Positions 49,401 to 63,719 are shown, counted from the stretch's first letter. The stretch is 64,000 bases of DNA from Strongyloides papillosus (GCA_005656395.1 SRSI01000044.1:1054001-1118000), one strand, 5' to 3'. Numbers and translations: made by a program. The notes: a model not told the origin generated them from the sequence alone.

Positions 49401-51187
49401 TTAAATTTTAAAAAAAAGTACTTTTTCTTTTTTTCTGTTATGTTATGATCAAATATAATGGGCACAAAAAGTCATAAAATATTTTATTTATAAATCAAAA
49501 TAATTTTTCATGAAATTTTTTGTCATGATAGTGACAATAAATCTTCTATTAAAATTCATTTGTATTCAATCATTTGTTATAGAAAATTTATGTAAGTCTA
49601 ATGAATGTATCATAAAAGTAACAAATACCTTCTTTTTAAATTTGTATACTTTTAACTTTTTCATAATACATTTCCAATTATAATTTAACAATAGAAAAAA
49701 AAGACTTAACGTTAAATATTTTCCGTATTTAAGATATATGTTAATATCACCTTACCTTCAAACATATCCCATAACCTGAGATCAGTAACCTTATAACATC
49801 TTGACAGTTACTATAAATTTGTTTGAGAAAGTAGTTTTATTCTGGTACACCCATTACGTTAAAGTAACAATGCTACTTATGAAGTTCCTTTTCTCTGTGG
49901 TCCCCATTACTTCCACTATTTTACTTTTATTTTCACTGTCGTTATATTCCTAGTTACTCTTGTGTACATTTTAATAAACGGCCATTCTTTGTCTTGGTGG
50001 CAAAGGTCGTGATGTGTAGGAATATTTGGTTGTTGGGGTTTTCTTTAAGCAATATACATACATACTTATTTATAATATAGTTAGTTTTACCAATTATTTA
50101 TTATAATAAAAGGAGGAAAATTACATTCATATTATGTGATGCCATCTTTAAATATCAATTTGTTCTTGATATTATATAATTATTTTATCTTAATATCTTT
50201 TATATAAAAATGTATACCTCCAGATATAGGGCGGAAGGATTATAGATCTTGGAAGGAGCAACCATTCTCCGATATCCTCTATTTATTATTTACATTTTAT
50301 TATTTTTGTCTTATTCTAGCCGCCACCAGATTAATTCTTCTTTTTAATTTACTGATATTATACTGTTCTGGCAATAACTTGAGTCTTTTATCTTATCCTA
50401 GCAGTTGCGTTTTAGTTTTGTAAAGTATTCAAGAGATCAGAAGGAAAGCATTTAATGCTTTTTTAAAATAATGATCTGGCCAAAAGGTTTTATATTAAAA
50501 GTCTGCCCAATCAAATGAGTATAGTAAAAATATTAAGTCATTGCCCTATGATCAAACATTTTTCGATGCCATACATCATTATAAGCTTCTGTTCCTTTTT
50601 AATATATAAAATATTCTGGCAATAAAACAGCTTTCATTCCGTAGCTTGATTTTTTATTGCTTATTATATTAAATTATCTTTGCCTTTACAACATTGAATT
50701 TCTTAAATAGCTAAAAAAAATTTTTATATATAACATTCTAACAGTACCATGATTCTTATATTAAATTATATTGACAATCTCAAATACTTTAATTTTTGTT
50801 TAACTCACCACACGTAAATAGAATTTTTCTATTTCCTTAGTACAATATTTGAGAAGATGTATGTCATGACACAATATGCTTGAATTTTACAAAAATTTCA
50901 CATTATACCTTTCCCATTTTATTCTTATAATTTTTTGATAAAAGTATTTTACAAATAATGAACAAATATTTATTTCTTCATAGTTGTTTTCCTTTCTATT
51001 TATTATATATACTATTTATATTTAAATTTATGCGCACATGAAAGATTGATAGTAATTTCTGTTAAAAATAATAAGATGATAAAATTTAATAAGTATAATA
51101 ATTTTCATGGTGGTTTAAAACTTCCGCTACCGTATGCTACTTTATATAAATATATCTTCATGCGTGAGTGACAAGCTGACATTCAGC
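46441..51187. other. Long upstream non-coding region of the zinc-finger gene with less AT-rich islets
   Basis: No exon recognised in nearly 5 kb. Several islets stand out from the AT background: about 47450-47800, 48640-48860, 49750-50060 and 50210-50290. Each contains non-repetitive, mixed-composition sequence with no long open frame. Such islets upstream of a transcription-factor gene are candidate enhancers or non-coding RNA genes; this is inference from composition only. Confidence 0.35.
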
Positions 51188-51276
51188 AGCTTTGTTTCAT
51201 TTTGTGAATGGACTAGTCACGCCTAAAAGCTATAGTAGGCGTGTGTCAAGATGAATTCACAAAACAAAGTAAAGCT
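51188..51276 (+). ncRNA. Candidate miRNA-like hairpin
   Basis: An about 89 nt imperfect hairpin. The 5' arm contains AGCTTTGTTT, TTTTGTGAAT and CACGCCTA; the 3' arm contains TAGGCGTG, GTC, ATTCACAAAAC and AAAGCT, pairing in reverse order with small bulges around a short loop (AAAGCTA/TAG). It lies about 640 bp upstream of the zinc-finger ATG in a less AT-rich islet. A second small stem, GCATC/GATGC, follows at about 51280-51295. I could not match either arm to a conserved nematode miRNA seed from memory. The opposite strand would fold equally. Confidence 0.35.
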
Positions 51277-51914
51277 AATGCATCCCTTGTGATGCGATTT
51301 TAGTAAACTCTTTACTCGCTAAAAAGTGCTCCTTTGACCGCACCTCTTCCTGACCCATGTTTCATGAAGTTTAAGAAAGATCATTTTCATTTCTTCATTC
51401 CCTTATGCACTTGTTGAGGAAGATGTTTTTATTAATTATTAGGTTACTAAACTTTGAACACAGAATAATTATTATCACAATTAATTTGTTAAACTATAAA
51501 TATACAAGAAATGTTATATTTATTTATATTTCTTGATATTTATGATTTTTTTATTATACATAATTTTATTTTTTAAAAAAGTATTGAGACATGAATAACT
51601 CATGATATTTATATATCCGATATTCTTAAGCATTTTAATCATATGTAATATCCCTGATTAAATGGTATGAAATCACTTGAGACAAAATCAAAAGGCGTGA
51701 TCATTTTGTTTGCCCAACAAGTTCCCATTCAATAATATATATTCATTCAATCTTTTTATTTACTTGTTATATGCTAAGGCGCGTCTTAACTTGTGAAATT
51801 TGATATATCTTTAACTTATATGACCTTTTAGATAGCTATCCTCATTTCTCTAGTTACCATAGATTTACAAATTAAATATATTTATTATATCTTGTGAATT
51901 ATTTTAACAAAAAC
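51277..51914. other. Proximal upstream region of the zinc-finger gene
   Basis: Starts in a less AT-rich islet (to about 51370) and continues as AT-rich DNA to the proposed start codon. No TATA box or acceptor was convincing. Confidence 0.35.
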
Positions 51915-53733
51915 ATGCCCGGAAATGATGATTGTTGTTATGCATGTAATGAATGCACAAAATCTTTTCCGAGTCTTGATCAGTTAGAAAGTCACATTCA
52001 ACAACAACATCATGCTGAGAATACTTCTAAAGACAACAATAATGATATTTCATTAGAGCAAGTGGTAAGTTTATCTTTCTCAATACATGCATTTTAGTAG
52101 ATTACTGTGTATATATTATATAAACAATCTTCTTACCATACATATAAGTAAATAAATATATATGTAACAATTATTTTTTCTCATTACAGGATTCATCACT
52201 CTCCAATTTAATTGAAAATCAATCAACAAATTCACCGAGTAGTTCAGAAACCTCTGAAGAACATAATGAAAATGGAATACAAAAAAATAACACATATACT
52301 TGTAGATTTTGTCCTAAAATATTTCATGATCGTGGACAATTAAATATCCACTATACCCATACACATCGTGATAAACCACAGTACGTTTGTGAGACATGCC
52401 ATATGGTATTTGGTGTTAAAAGAGAATTGAGCACTCATATGAGAATTCATTCTGGGGAACAACCACACAAATGTACACAATGTGGTAAAGAATTTGGTAC
52501 AAGACAATTATTAAAAAAACATTGGATGTGGCATACAGGAGAACGTTCACATGTTTGTCCTCATTGTAAAAAAGCATTCTTTCAAGTAAGTTTAAAAAAT
52601 ATTTATATATTAATTTATATTATTATTTTTAGAAAGGGCATCTTACACAACATCTTATGATTCATGCTGGTGGACGCCCACATCAATGTCAATTATGTCA
52701 AAAAACATTTATCTTCAAATTTGATCTCAATCGTCATATGAAGATTCATGCTGAACGAGGCTTTAATTGTCAAAAATGTGGAAGATCATTTCAAAAACAA
52801 AGTCAACAAACAGAACATGAAATTAAGTGTAAAGGTTCATCAAATAATACTTCACAACAATCAAATGGTGGTGGTAAGTTAAGAAGTCATACACCATTAA
52901 ATAGTAATTCTACCATCAAAGAATCAATTACAAATTCATTCCGTTTTTCGCAAAGTCCCTCAACACAAAATAATGGTAATAATGTAAATTCATTAAACTT
53001 CAACTTAAATAATTTTTTACAATCAGCTGCTGCCAATACAAATAGTTTGTCCCAACAAACCACTAACAATCCTATGAATTTGGCTTTACAATCAACACCA
53101 ACAAATCCATTAGATGCTTTGGCAAATTTAAAACAAACCATTGTACCAAATCAAAATAACATGTTTGCATCTTTGTTACTATCACAATTAGGAGGAACAC
53201 CCCAACGCAATAATTCATTATTGGCAGCTAATTCCATTTCTTGCCCACGCTGTTCTCAAACATTTAATGACACTACAGCTTTAGCCGTGCATTTTGCTTT
53301 AAATCACTTAAGCAATAATAATAATTCATCAACAATGAATGTTGAAGATGCATCTAAGCTCACGAATTTAATGGTTTCATCACCAAATACTGTTGGACCT
53401 CTTAATCAAATTAAATTAGATGAACATTCTGATTCTTCATGTGCATCATCGCCACAAAAAGCTTCACCAGTCTCCGACAATTATTCAACAAACTCCTCAA
53501 CTGCATCTGATGCTCAGGATGATGGTGACTCATATAGAATGAAGTATGAAGATATGTTATCAAGATATACAGCACTTCAACAAAAATTTGATAATTTAGT
53601 TGAAGTGGTTCAAACTATTAATGGTGAAAATAATTCACCAATAACAAATACAAAATCTACTTTACCTTTAACAACAGCTTCATTAGGAATGTTTGATATA
53701 AGTAAATTGTTTGGTATGCAAGCAGATGCTTAA
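51915..53733 (+). CDS. C2H2 zinc-finger transcription factor with eight fingers
   Basis: Sequence-specific DNA-binding regulator. Exons 51915-52064, 52190-52585, 52633-53733, phase-0 junctions, 548 residues. Fingers: about 8-33 (CYACNECTKSF...H..H), 86-109 (CRFCPKIF), 116-137 (CETCHMVF), 144-165 (CTQCGKEF), 172-194 (CPHCKKAF, split by the last intron), 200-221 (CQLCQKTF), 228-248 (CQKCGRSF, ending in Cys instead of His) and an isolated finger at about 386-407 (CPRCSQTF). Canonical HSGE/HTGE linkers join the central fingers. The long Asn/Gln/Ser-rich middle (250-385) is likely disordered. A short coiled coil lies near 485-512 (YEDMLSRYTALQQKFDNL). The first in-frame ATG (MPGNDD) is used; the reading frame opens slightly earlier at a GTG. 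I cannot name the orthologue. Confidence 0.9.
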
Positions 53734-56700
53734 ATAAAAAGAATTTTTTTTATTTAAAAAAAGCAGTTTTATAATTTGTATTGGTCATGATGGTATTATA
53801 CATATTAACAAAGAAAAAAACTCTTAGATTATTAATAACTTTGACGATTGTCTTAGGTTTGTTATCAATTTTTTGCAATTTATCAAATGTTACTGCTTAA
53901 AAATAAGTCAATATTACAATTTAACAAATGAAAAAAAGTAAATGCCAAATTTCAAAGAATTTCATTTTTATCTATCTATTCAACGACAACAACAAAATAA
54001 TTTAACTCTTGTTTTTTGATCGAAAATTCTCAATAACTCTATTTATATATTAATTATAGGACATAATCAACAGTTTTTAAACGAGTTTAATTTCTAATTC
54101 AATTTTTTTATTATTAACTACAATGTGTACAGTTTGAAGTTTAAGTTATTATGTATATATTGACTAACATATTGTACATGATTACATATATGTGTTCAAA
54201 ATCAAGAATTTATTCAATATATTATATTAATTCCATTTTCTTAAATTTATATTTACTTTTCTTTTATATGATTTTATTATTTTAAACTTTTACTCTCTTT
54301 CTCGGTTACCATGTTATTATTCGCAATCATATATTTATTGTTAAGGAATATTAAAAATGATTAATATGAATGAATTGCGAATGAGAGCACTTTAACATTT
54401 TATTGTTAATTTTTTTTTATATTTTGAGAGTCAAATTTGATTGATTATTTAATATATAGATTATTTCTCATGATTTTTACTAACATATGCCATAAACCTT
54501 TGTAATAAAATTTTTCTTGCATTCATCAACTGTTTTCTCTTATTACTTTATGATTTGGCAAACAATTTATTTTTCCATCTCTATATTTTTTTTATGACCA
54601 GAGATATACAGAGTAAGCCAATGGCAAAAGGAGATCATACGATAAAATATCTGTTTCTTGACATTCTTTCTATTACAATTAATTGTCTTTTATAACTTTT
54701 TATTATATATAATATACATATGTATTGACACCAACAAAAAATCTGGCCACGAAATTTATATAGCACCACGCTGCGATTACATTCTCATTTGACATAACTA
54801 AGTTTGCAATTTATATAGATTCATCAAGTAAATGAATACTGAAGTTGAATGAAAAGTGTATATTGAAATAATTGTAACAACAGCGTGCAAATAATAAGTT
54901 AGTGTTAAAGAAGAAAGTAAAAGTTAAAAGGTTAAGATAATGAGATGATTAGAAGTTTGAGGTATGTGACATGCAATGAGATATTTTAAATATACATACA
55001 TATTTACTTGATTTTACCCTTGCTTCTCTTTTTTTTCTTTTTCAATCATATTCATTTGCCTGGTAGTAGTTGATTTATGAAGAAAAGAAGAGGATAATGA
55101 AAAAGAAAAATTTTTGATGTGGATGAAGATAAATTTGCTGAATTTTGTATGTAACTCAAGTGTACAAATAGTCTATTGTGGTGAGTAAGATAACATACTG
55201 CATTTTTTCCATTGTCATGGCAAAGCACTCTTCTTACGAAATTTGATTTCTTTTTTACTAGTTTAAAAGCGTATTCAAATAAACAAATATTTTTAAATGT
55301 TTAAGAAAAGAAGCTCTTTTGCCATGATTATTTATAAAAACAACAATTGTCATTTTTTACTTAAACATTCGAATTTCAAAGAATATATATATGTACATGC
55401 TTATAATGGTTCAAATTTTTTTAATATATATTTTTTTGACAATATAAAAAGTAATTTAATATGATCAGAAGGTAAAGATTTATAATAATAACAATAATAT
55501 CGTAATCTGAAATTATTTACATACTTTTCAATAACTTTCTTACAATTTTAATAAATATATATATTCACTTCATCAATGATTAAAGTTATGACATATTTAT
55601 GCATATGGAAAGCAAGCAAACTCTTGACTACTATTTCAACAACTTTTATTTTCTCTTTATCGGATAATCTTTTGACGCACCAATAATAAGCTTAAAACTT
55701 CACCTTATTTGACTTCAAAAATATACAATACCTAATGTAAGTATACTTCTGGAGAGTGTTTGTTCTCTACAACATCAATTTGATAATTAGAAGATATTAT
55801 TTACAAAATTATAAATTACTTCTCATTCATATATTTATTATCTTTTTTATAAGGTACTTTAAAACATTCATTATAATTAATTTTACTTAGAACATGACAA
55901 TTAAAGTAATTGTAAATTACTATATTAAAGTGAAAAATTAAAAAGTCTGTTTCTTTTTTATTTTAACTTCATCACATATGTCATTGATATATTCACTCCT
56001 CTGTACCTCATCAAAACCAATGGAATGGATAAATCAAAAAGTAATTGAAGAGATATCAAGAATAAAATTATTAAGATGAGCTTTGATAGAATACTACAAC
56101 TGTCTCAATCCAAACCACTTTAAAGATTTATACTCTTTTTTAAAATATCGACTTATCTTTATAAGAACAGTTAGGAGAAAAGCACGTATGAGAAAATTAA
56201 TTACTTTAAAACAAACATTAAAAAAATATTTAATTTATTGTTAATCAAGGAAATACGATAAATTAATCATTAAGCAAATCAATGACACCTCATTAAACAC
56301 ATTTTTTAAAAATACTTTTTATTACCTTTACATTTTATTAGATCATTTTAATAATATCAATAAAAAAAGATATCTTCAATTTATTTCTTATCACTTTCTT
56401 TTTAAAATTTATTGATGATATTATTATTATAAACAAAATTAGTAATATGTATGTTATTGATAAAAAAAGATCTTTAACTTGATGCTATATTTTTTTTCTT
56501 ATGTTAATCAACTGTCCTCAATGTGTTATTTTTATTAATAATACCAGAAAAGAAAGCTTATTAATATAAATTTTCTTAAAAATAAACATTCCATAGTTAG
56601 ATTTAAATAAACATTGAACATTTATTAACTATCAACACTCATGGAATGGTAATATCCTCTTTATAAAAGGACACATGTTTCTTATCAACATGAGATTCTT

Positions 56701-58777
56701 CATATATATTATATGGTGAAATAAACAATGAACAAAGCTTTTTCCATAAATTTTCATTTACATATGGTAATTATGAAGTTAAAATTTGTGTATGTTCAAT
56801 GTAATATTTTTACAAACAACACTACAAATTTATATACATAGTTTTATTTAAAAAGTCACTTATACTATTATGAAGAAATAAACAAAAGAATGAGAAACTT
56901 AAGTAAGATAATACATCTTGTAATTGGTGAACAACAAAAGCTTTTTCCATTCACATAATATATATCGGCATGAAAAGAAATTACGCTAGGATCATGATTT
57001 CAGTAAACATTGTTGAACCTTTCTTCTAAGTATGCGGAATTTTAAAGAGTTAAATAGTTGTTATAAAAATAGACAAAAGATATTATAAACTTCCGTTTAA
57101 AGATTATAAGTGTAGTCAAACAATTCTTGACTTGTCAGTTTATTTATCTAAGAGGGATAATGATATCATAAAGATATTTTTACAACTACTACCGACAATT
57201 TACCTAGAACAATAGACCGTTTGTTTAGATGATTCTTAAAACAAATTAACTAATTTGGATAGTAATTCACCATTCATGAATATAAATATCATTAAAGGTT
57301 AATCTATTCAAGTATGTATAATCATTTACTAAAAAAATTTAAAAGGTAGAAAAAAATGGTTTCTTACTTGTTTTTAAGAATTATTTCATTTTTTATATAA
57401 TAAAAAATTATTTTTTCTTAATCAAGTTGTAAAAAAAAAAAGTTTATAAATGATATATTAAAATTGACATATCTATCTATTCTCCTTTTAATAAATATAT
57501 ATTTACTTAATTTTTCAATATCATAGAATATATATATTCTCGAATTTGATTGTAGTATTTATGTTATTGTTAGAACAAAGTCTTATAAAGCTTCTTTATT
57601 TCAAAATGTAATTGAATGAGTGTCATAGTTTGTATATGAAAATTTACCTTTACCTAGTATTGTAAAGAAAATTTTACCGCATTAATGGAGAGTAGTAAAG
57701 TCAAATCAAAAACCCGGACAATAACTATTTACTATGCGAATAATTATGAGTACTGGTCACTAACAGTTGTTATGCTAAACTATTTGGTATCTTTAATCTT
57801 AAAGAAGAAGGTTATAACGTTGTGTCATTTTGTAAAGTTGTATGTATTTCGGAAGATGGATAAAAATGAGTTGTAATTTTAAGGGGATATAAAGTTTATT
57901 AAATTTTTGCACGAATAACATTGTATGGTAGAAATCAACCAAAAAAGAAAGATTTTTTTTATAATTAACTAAGAATTTAAAAATTGATTTATTGATTGAA
58001 GACATTAGGGTTTTTTTTTCTGACATTGTAAAAAAAATGATTGTCATTTTGATTGAATAATATTTTATTTTCTTATTTAAAAGAACTATATGTATTAATA
58101 CAAAATTAATAAATATTTAACGACATTTTATAAAAAAAACATGTTATTTTATGAGTTAAAAAAGTATTTTCTTTTAAATTACATGTTTTATATTTTTATT
58201 GAAATATTCATATGAAAAGTAAATAGTATGATGATAAGAAAAAAATTTAATTAGTTGTAAAAGAAAACAAATATGTGGTATAACTTTAAAAATCCAGTAT
58301 TAAAATTAATATCATTAAATGAATAAAAACAACATTTTAGAGAAAAAAGGTTTATTTCAATGACATTTATTAAAAAAACTAATGAAAAACCCTTAAAATT
58401 ATATGACAATTAAAATGTTCATATAATATAGTCTCATAAGATAAATGTTACTGATAAAATATTATTTTTATATAATCTTTTACTTTCATTAATAAAGAAA
58501 GAAATTTATTAGATACAAAAACCCCTAAAAATATTGACAAATATAAGCTAATTTATTTTTATTAATGTATATACTATTATTCTTACAATATAAATTGCTA
58601 AAATGTTTAATAAAAACAAAAAAGGAAAAAAAAACTTTACAAATATAAATTTTTAAAAAAAGTTTAAAATGTTTTGAAGTTCAAATAATATCATTTCTAT
58701 ATATTGGATATTTTATCCATACTTATAAGCAATATAAATGTTGTGATTCAAAATATGTATACCGTATAGTAGAAAAT
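53734..58777. other. Long non-coding region downstream of the zinc-finger gene
   Basis: Five kilobases of mostly AT-rich DNA with no convincing exon. Mixed-composition patches occur near 54590-54800 and 55020-55230. Two overlapping open frames near 57685-58047 on opposite strands are short, low-complexity and judged accidental. Confidence 0.35.
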
Positions 58778-61700
58778 TTAAACAGGAATAGGTGCATTTT
58801 CATAGAAATCTTTCTCCATCCATTCATCATCATCTTGATCATCCTCTCCATCAAGCTAAAAATAAACAATAAAAATATAGTAAAATTTCAGAAATAAAAA
58901 AACTTACAGCTTTAAGTTCTTTTTCATTAAAAATACATGGTAGTATAAATAATCTAATTAAGATAAAAATTATTAAAATAAATGGGAAAAGAAGAGCAAT
59001 ATATGTTTTAATAAAAATAATAAAAAGTAAACATATTATTTGAATTGTTGTATATAAGTGCATCTTTCGTAATCTAACATTTTCAGTATATGGAACAACT
59101 GGATGATATTTTTCTGGTATTAAAAATAAAACGATTCTTGATATTAATTGGACGCCAGAAAGATTCATTACACCAAGATATAAAAATACACCAAATAATG
59201 CTGCCATTGGTAATTGTAGATATTCACCAAAGAATGCCACACCACCAATACTTAATCCAATTCCAATTGTTGTTACTCTTTGTTCAATAACATAATCAAC
59301 CTCCGGTCTAGCACCAGGAACTTTCTTCTTCATAACCGTTAGTGATCCACAATGAGCAAGCGACTGTACAGCAGCAGCACACATCCACGGTAAGCCAATA
59401 CATGACGTTAAAAGGCACAATATACCTACTAAAAGTAAATCCCAATTTCTACCACTACCTTTTTTTAAACCCCTCTCTTTTCTATCTAATAATAATTCAG
59501 TAATTTCTGTTTCAACAAATAATAGAATAAAGACAAGTAAAGCAACACCAAATCCAACACACATACCAAACAGTAAATCATCAGGTGAAAGTTTTGGATA
59601 AATTATTAATCCATGTCCACGAGCCGTTCTATTAGTAAAATCAAACTCTTTTTTCATCTCTAATTTTGATATATATGGATCTCGAAAAAATAGTCTAACG
59701 ATTATAGCAAAGGTAGCAATAGAAATAAGAACACCGAAATCACCAACTAATCTTCTTGCTTGTCTACCCAAAAAAAAACTATCACGTACTTTTTTTAAAA
59801 AAAATGCAAAGGCAAATACACCAAATGTTATCATTGCTGTTAATAATGCTGTATTTGGTTCAACTTCTGTATGATTCACACAAATATTTTTTATATGATC
59901 TAATACATTCTCACCATCATTAGTGAGATTTTTAAAAGCATTTACATCAGGGACTTTTTTAATATTCTGTATTGTTGACACATTACCACATTTATTATGT
60001 AAATCTTGGTAGTAGGCAAAATTTTCAACAGGATGATCATGAAATGTATGTTTGATAAATTTTATACTTTCTGTTATAAAAATAAATGAGATAAGTGTTG
60101 CGAAAATATCTTCTGTGTATCTTGTGACATATTTCAGAAGCCTTGAACCATCTAAAGCGACTAAAATAAGAGAAATAAGGAATATGAAGACACCAGTGAT
60201 GAGGCGAATTGTAAGGAAATCTAAATTATAACTTTCACAAAATTTATATAAAGCAGCTTCAAAAACAAGGACAGGACCAGTAGCACTCATAACAATAAGT
60301 GGTTGACAACCAAAATATCCCCATAATATTCCACAAATACATTGTGCCATTAATGTTTCAGTGACACCCATCTGTCCATTAGTATATGAACCCATTAAAC
60401 CACCAAAAGTGATAGCTGGAGCAAAACATGCAAAAAACATAAAAACAATTGAACTGAGGCATTGTAAATTTAAAGCATCTGTCATATCGGATGTGTAGTG
60501 ACGGATTCTTGAAGTAAAATCTTCACGCAATCCTTTGAACATTGACCATCCTGATTCTCTTTTGTCATCATTATAATTATTGCGGTGAGGTATATTAATT
60601 GAGTGGTGAGCTGAAGCATGTATTTTTTGTATGTCATGATGATTTAAAACATTCATTATAGCACCTTAATTAATTAAAAGTATAGATATACAAGTAGTTT
60701 TTTTAGAAAATTACCTTTACGTTCAGCCATATCAATATCAGCACGTTTCTTTTTAATAAATCGCTTTATCTCATTATTCCATAACAATTTTTTATTGTCG
60801 ACCTATAAAAAGCTTTATAACCTTATCTTAGATTAGTTAGAACTTACACCTCCAGGTGGGATTACAATTGATTCGTTTAAGAAGTAATCAGCAGCGTCAA
60901 TAAAATCAGACTTACTATAAGAAGCGTATGCAACACGTCGAAATTGCTGAAATAAAAATTTTTTTACTATTTTTATAATTTTAAATATAAAATACTTTTT
61001 TAATGTCATTGAAAAATTAACATTCATAAATATCAATTATTTCTATGAATGTCAAAAATCAACAAAAAATTTTTTTGATTGAATTAGTCATTTCTCCTAT
61101 GATAATAAGATATTTTATAAATAAATAGTTATTTAAAGTAAAGTTTAATTTGTAATTCCTAATTAGTTATCCTGGTATTTCGGAGATAAACATTTAAATT
61201 ATAATTCAAAGTGACAAAATATAGAGATTGATTTTAAAGAGCATTAAAAATATGTAAAAATATAACTAATTAAATGTTATTTTAATTATTTTTTTAAAAC
61301 AAATAAAAAAATTACCAATGATAAAATGAAAAACAATTAGACATAGATAGAGGAGGGTAAATGATGATCAATTATTAAAGATATTAATATAATTATAACT
61401 AATTAAAATAATTTCTTGGTAACGTATAGTCATATAAATATATTATTTATAAATTACATTTCAATGCATCACCTAAATAAATAAATTATAAGACTAAGAA
61501 TAAAATCAATCTTTAAAAATCAACTTTTCCAAACGATGTATAGAAGGCAATGATCATGGCTGTTTATAGTGAAAAAAATAAACAATTACTAAAATTAGTA
61601 TATATAAATATACCAATAAAAGCAAAAATTGTATGGTAAATATATATAAACAAAAATATTATTAAAATTATAAAGTATTAGTTAATAAAAAAATTATTAT

Positions 61701-63719
61701 TATAACAATATAGTATAACTTTTAAAGAACAATTTCTATAGTACTATTAATATATATTTCAAATTTGGTAACCAGATAACATTAAAATTTAATGTTATAT
61801 TTATTTTAATTTGATATAAAGATTAAAAAAAAGATAATTATCCACTAAAAAAAGGTTAAAGGTTAGTCAATCAAAAGTATTAATATTACAATAATTTTTA
61901 TTATTATAACATAGTTAGTTAAAATAAAGTTGATTTGAGATATTTCTGTTTACAATTTTACTTATCAATATTATTATATTTTACATATGTATATTCCCTT
62001 ATTCTGATATATCTTTTCATTAAACAAATATTATCTAAACAAATACCATTTAAAAAGGGTATTTTTTACACTAAAGCGGTATACAAATTCTTCTACTTTT
62101 ACACAAATGTTAATCTTTTTAAAATACAATTGGAATATTTTAGTTTTGATAAAGTTGATTATGTGTTTATATTTTATCAAATTAAAATATAATAACAGGA
62201 ATATGTTAAAAAACAAGTGATATGGAGATATTATTAAATTTTGTCTCCTATAATTATTATGTCTATATGAACATCATAACAAAAAAAATATTGTCAGATT
62301 AAAAGTTTTTAAAATGTGTGGTAGATAAAACTTACAGGATCTGCCATAAGTGTTGATAAAGCTCTACCTAATTCATGATAACTACCTTCTGGAAGAACAG
62401 GACCAAGAACAACAAATACAAAACGTAAAGGGAGATTAGATTCGGAGAAATCATCCATGTATATAGCTTTTTTTAAGCGAACCATAACCAATCTTGCTTT
62501 AGGCATATCGGGAACACAACCACACAAAACATTTGCCTTCTCGCAACCTTCAGGTAGATTCTTAAATAAATCATCATACCTATGATAAAACGAATTTTTC
62601 TTTTCCAGTAAATCAGAGGAACTTTTGTCAGAAAACATCTGGAAGACTGATTGGCGCCTTTTAGGTTTATCTACAACCTCTTGAACACCGTCCCGTGTCT
62701 CATTAATTTTTCTAAGATTTGGAAAACTACGATTTTCATTAAATTTGTTGGATTCATCGTTTTTAAACAACTTCACTGTCTCAGTACCACCATTAGTAGG
62801 TTTTAATGATGCTAGTGAATATTTTGCTTGGAAGGAGGCTGAACGTGTCTGTGATGTTGATCTATTTCTTGAGAAACTATTTGAAAAGTTAATTGAAAGT
62901 ATTGAACTACCTTGAGTATTACTTCTCGATGGTTTTCTACCTACTGACTTGTGATTTAATGTTAAAATGTCTTTCATTTGCCTTATACCATCAGCTTGGT
63001 CACATTTAAGTAAACCTTCTGTAAATAGTGATTGAGCAATAATATTTGATAAGTCGTTAAAATTTCCTATATCAACATCAAAATGAAATTCTCCTTTACT
63101 CATAACTTTTCTTAATTGTATTAATGAATCAAAACTTAAAAAAGCGACATGTGGTTGACCCCAACGATTATTTATCTCCTCAGCATCTTCTTCATACTTT
63201 AACCAACGTGCTGTTCCTTTCCAAAACTTATTTTTCTCACCATCTTTAGGGTATTTTAAATCAAACAACTCAACAAGGACTTCTCTATCTTGTATTTCAG
63301 GATTAATATCATGGTAATAATGACTGTGATCGTGAACTGAATCAGGGGTATCCAATGAATTGATTGTTGATTTAGATCCAATTTCATCAATATCATTTTT
63401 AAAACTTTGTATTATACTTCTTCTACTATCTTTTTGATAATTTATATGTTCAGTATTAGATTCACAATCACTAATTAATACTCTCTCCTCATTAAAATTT
63501 CCATCGTCATCACCTTTTAAAAAAAATAAATAAACTTTAAATAAAAAACTAACCAGCACCTAACTTAAATTTAACATGTTGAATAGGATGTGAAGTAGAT
63601 GATTTTCCTTTCAAGGCACTTTCGGGTTTTATTAATTTTACTTCGCTACTACTTTTAATATTTTTCTCACTTCCCTGAGAATGTTGAATTAGATTATCAG
63701 TGAAACTTTTCTTGTCCAT
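58778..63719 (-). CDS. SLC4-family bicarbonate transporter (sodium-coupled NBC/NDCBE type)
   Basis: Plasma-membrane bicarbonate transporter controlling cell pH and chloride; nematode members are called abts genes, and this one resembles the sodium-coupled class. Six exons on the minus strand: 63554-63719, 62336-63513, 60848-60946, 60715-60802, 58908-60664, 58778-58855, giving 1121 residues. The N-terminal cytoplasmic domain has FWKGTARWLKYEEDAEEINN and HVAFLSFDSLIQLRKVM (NBC-like), then ALSTLMADP, and across the 1.39 kb intron FRRVAYASYSKSDFIDAADY with IVIPPGG. The membrane domain starts at SDMTDALNLQCLSSIVFMFF and includes GPVLVFEAALYKFC, GSGRNWDLLLVG, GLPWMCAAAVQSLAHCGSL and ELKALDGEDDQDDDEW at the end. 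A Ser/Arg-rich insertion (RNRSTSQTRSASFQ) sits inside the N-terminal domain. Glycosylation sequons (NVS, NLT, NHT) lie in the large loop. The protein ends ENAPIPV. Confidence 0.94.
60947..62335 (-). other. Large intron of the SLC4 gene
   Basis: A 1389 nt intron with GTAAGT donor and TTTCAG acceptor, about 25 times longer than the other introns here. It is very AT-rich. Open frames at about 61935-62216 on both strands are low-complexity and accidental. It could hold splicing or transcription control elements; none is recognisable. Confidence 0.6.

Noticed and set aside
49775..49830. TGAGATCAGTAAC resembling the miR-80/81 seed family
   Set aside because: The start matches but only a 6-7 bp stem (AGTAAC/GTTACT) is possible; no precursor-like hairpin.
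57685..58047. Overlapping open frames on both strands
   Set aside because: Short, overlapping, AT-driven composition, no recognisable domain.
61935..62216. Open frames on both strands inside the large SLC4 intron
   Set aside because: Low-complexity Phe/Tyr/Lys-rich readings typical of AT-rich DNA, no domain.
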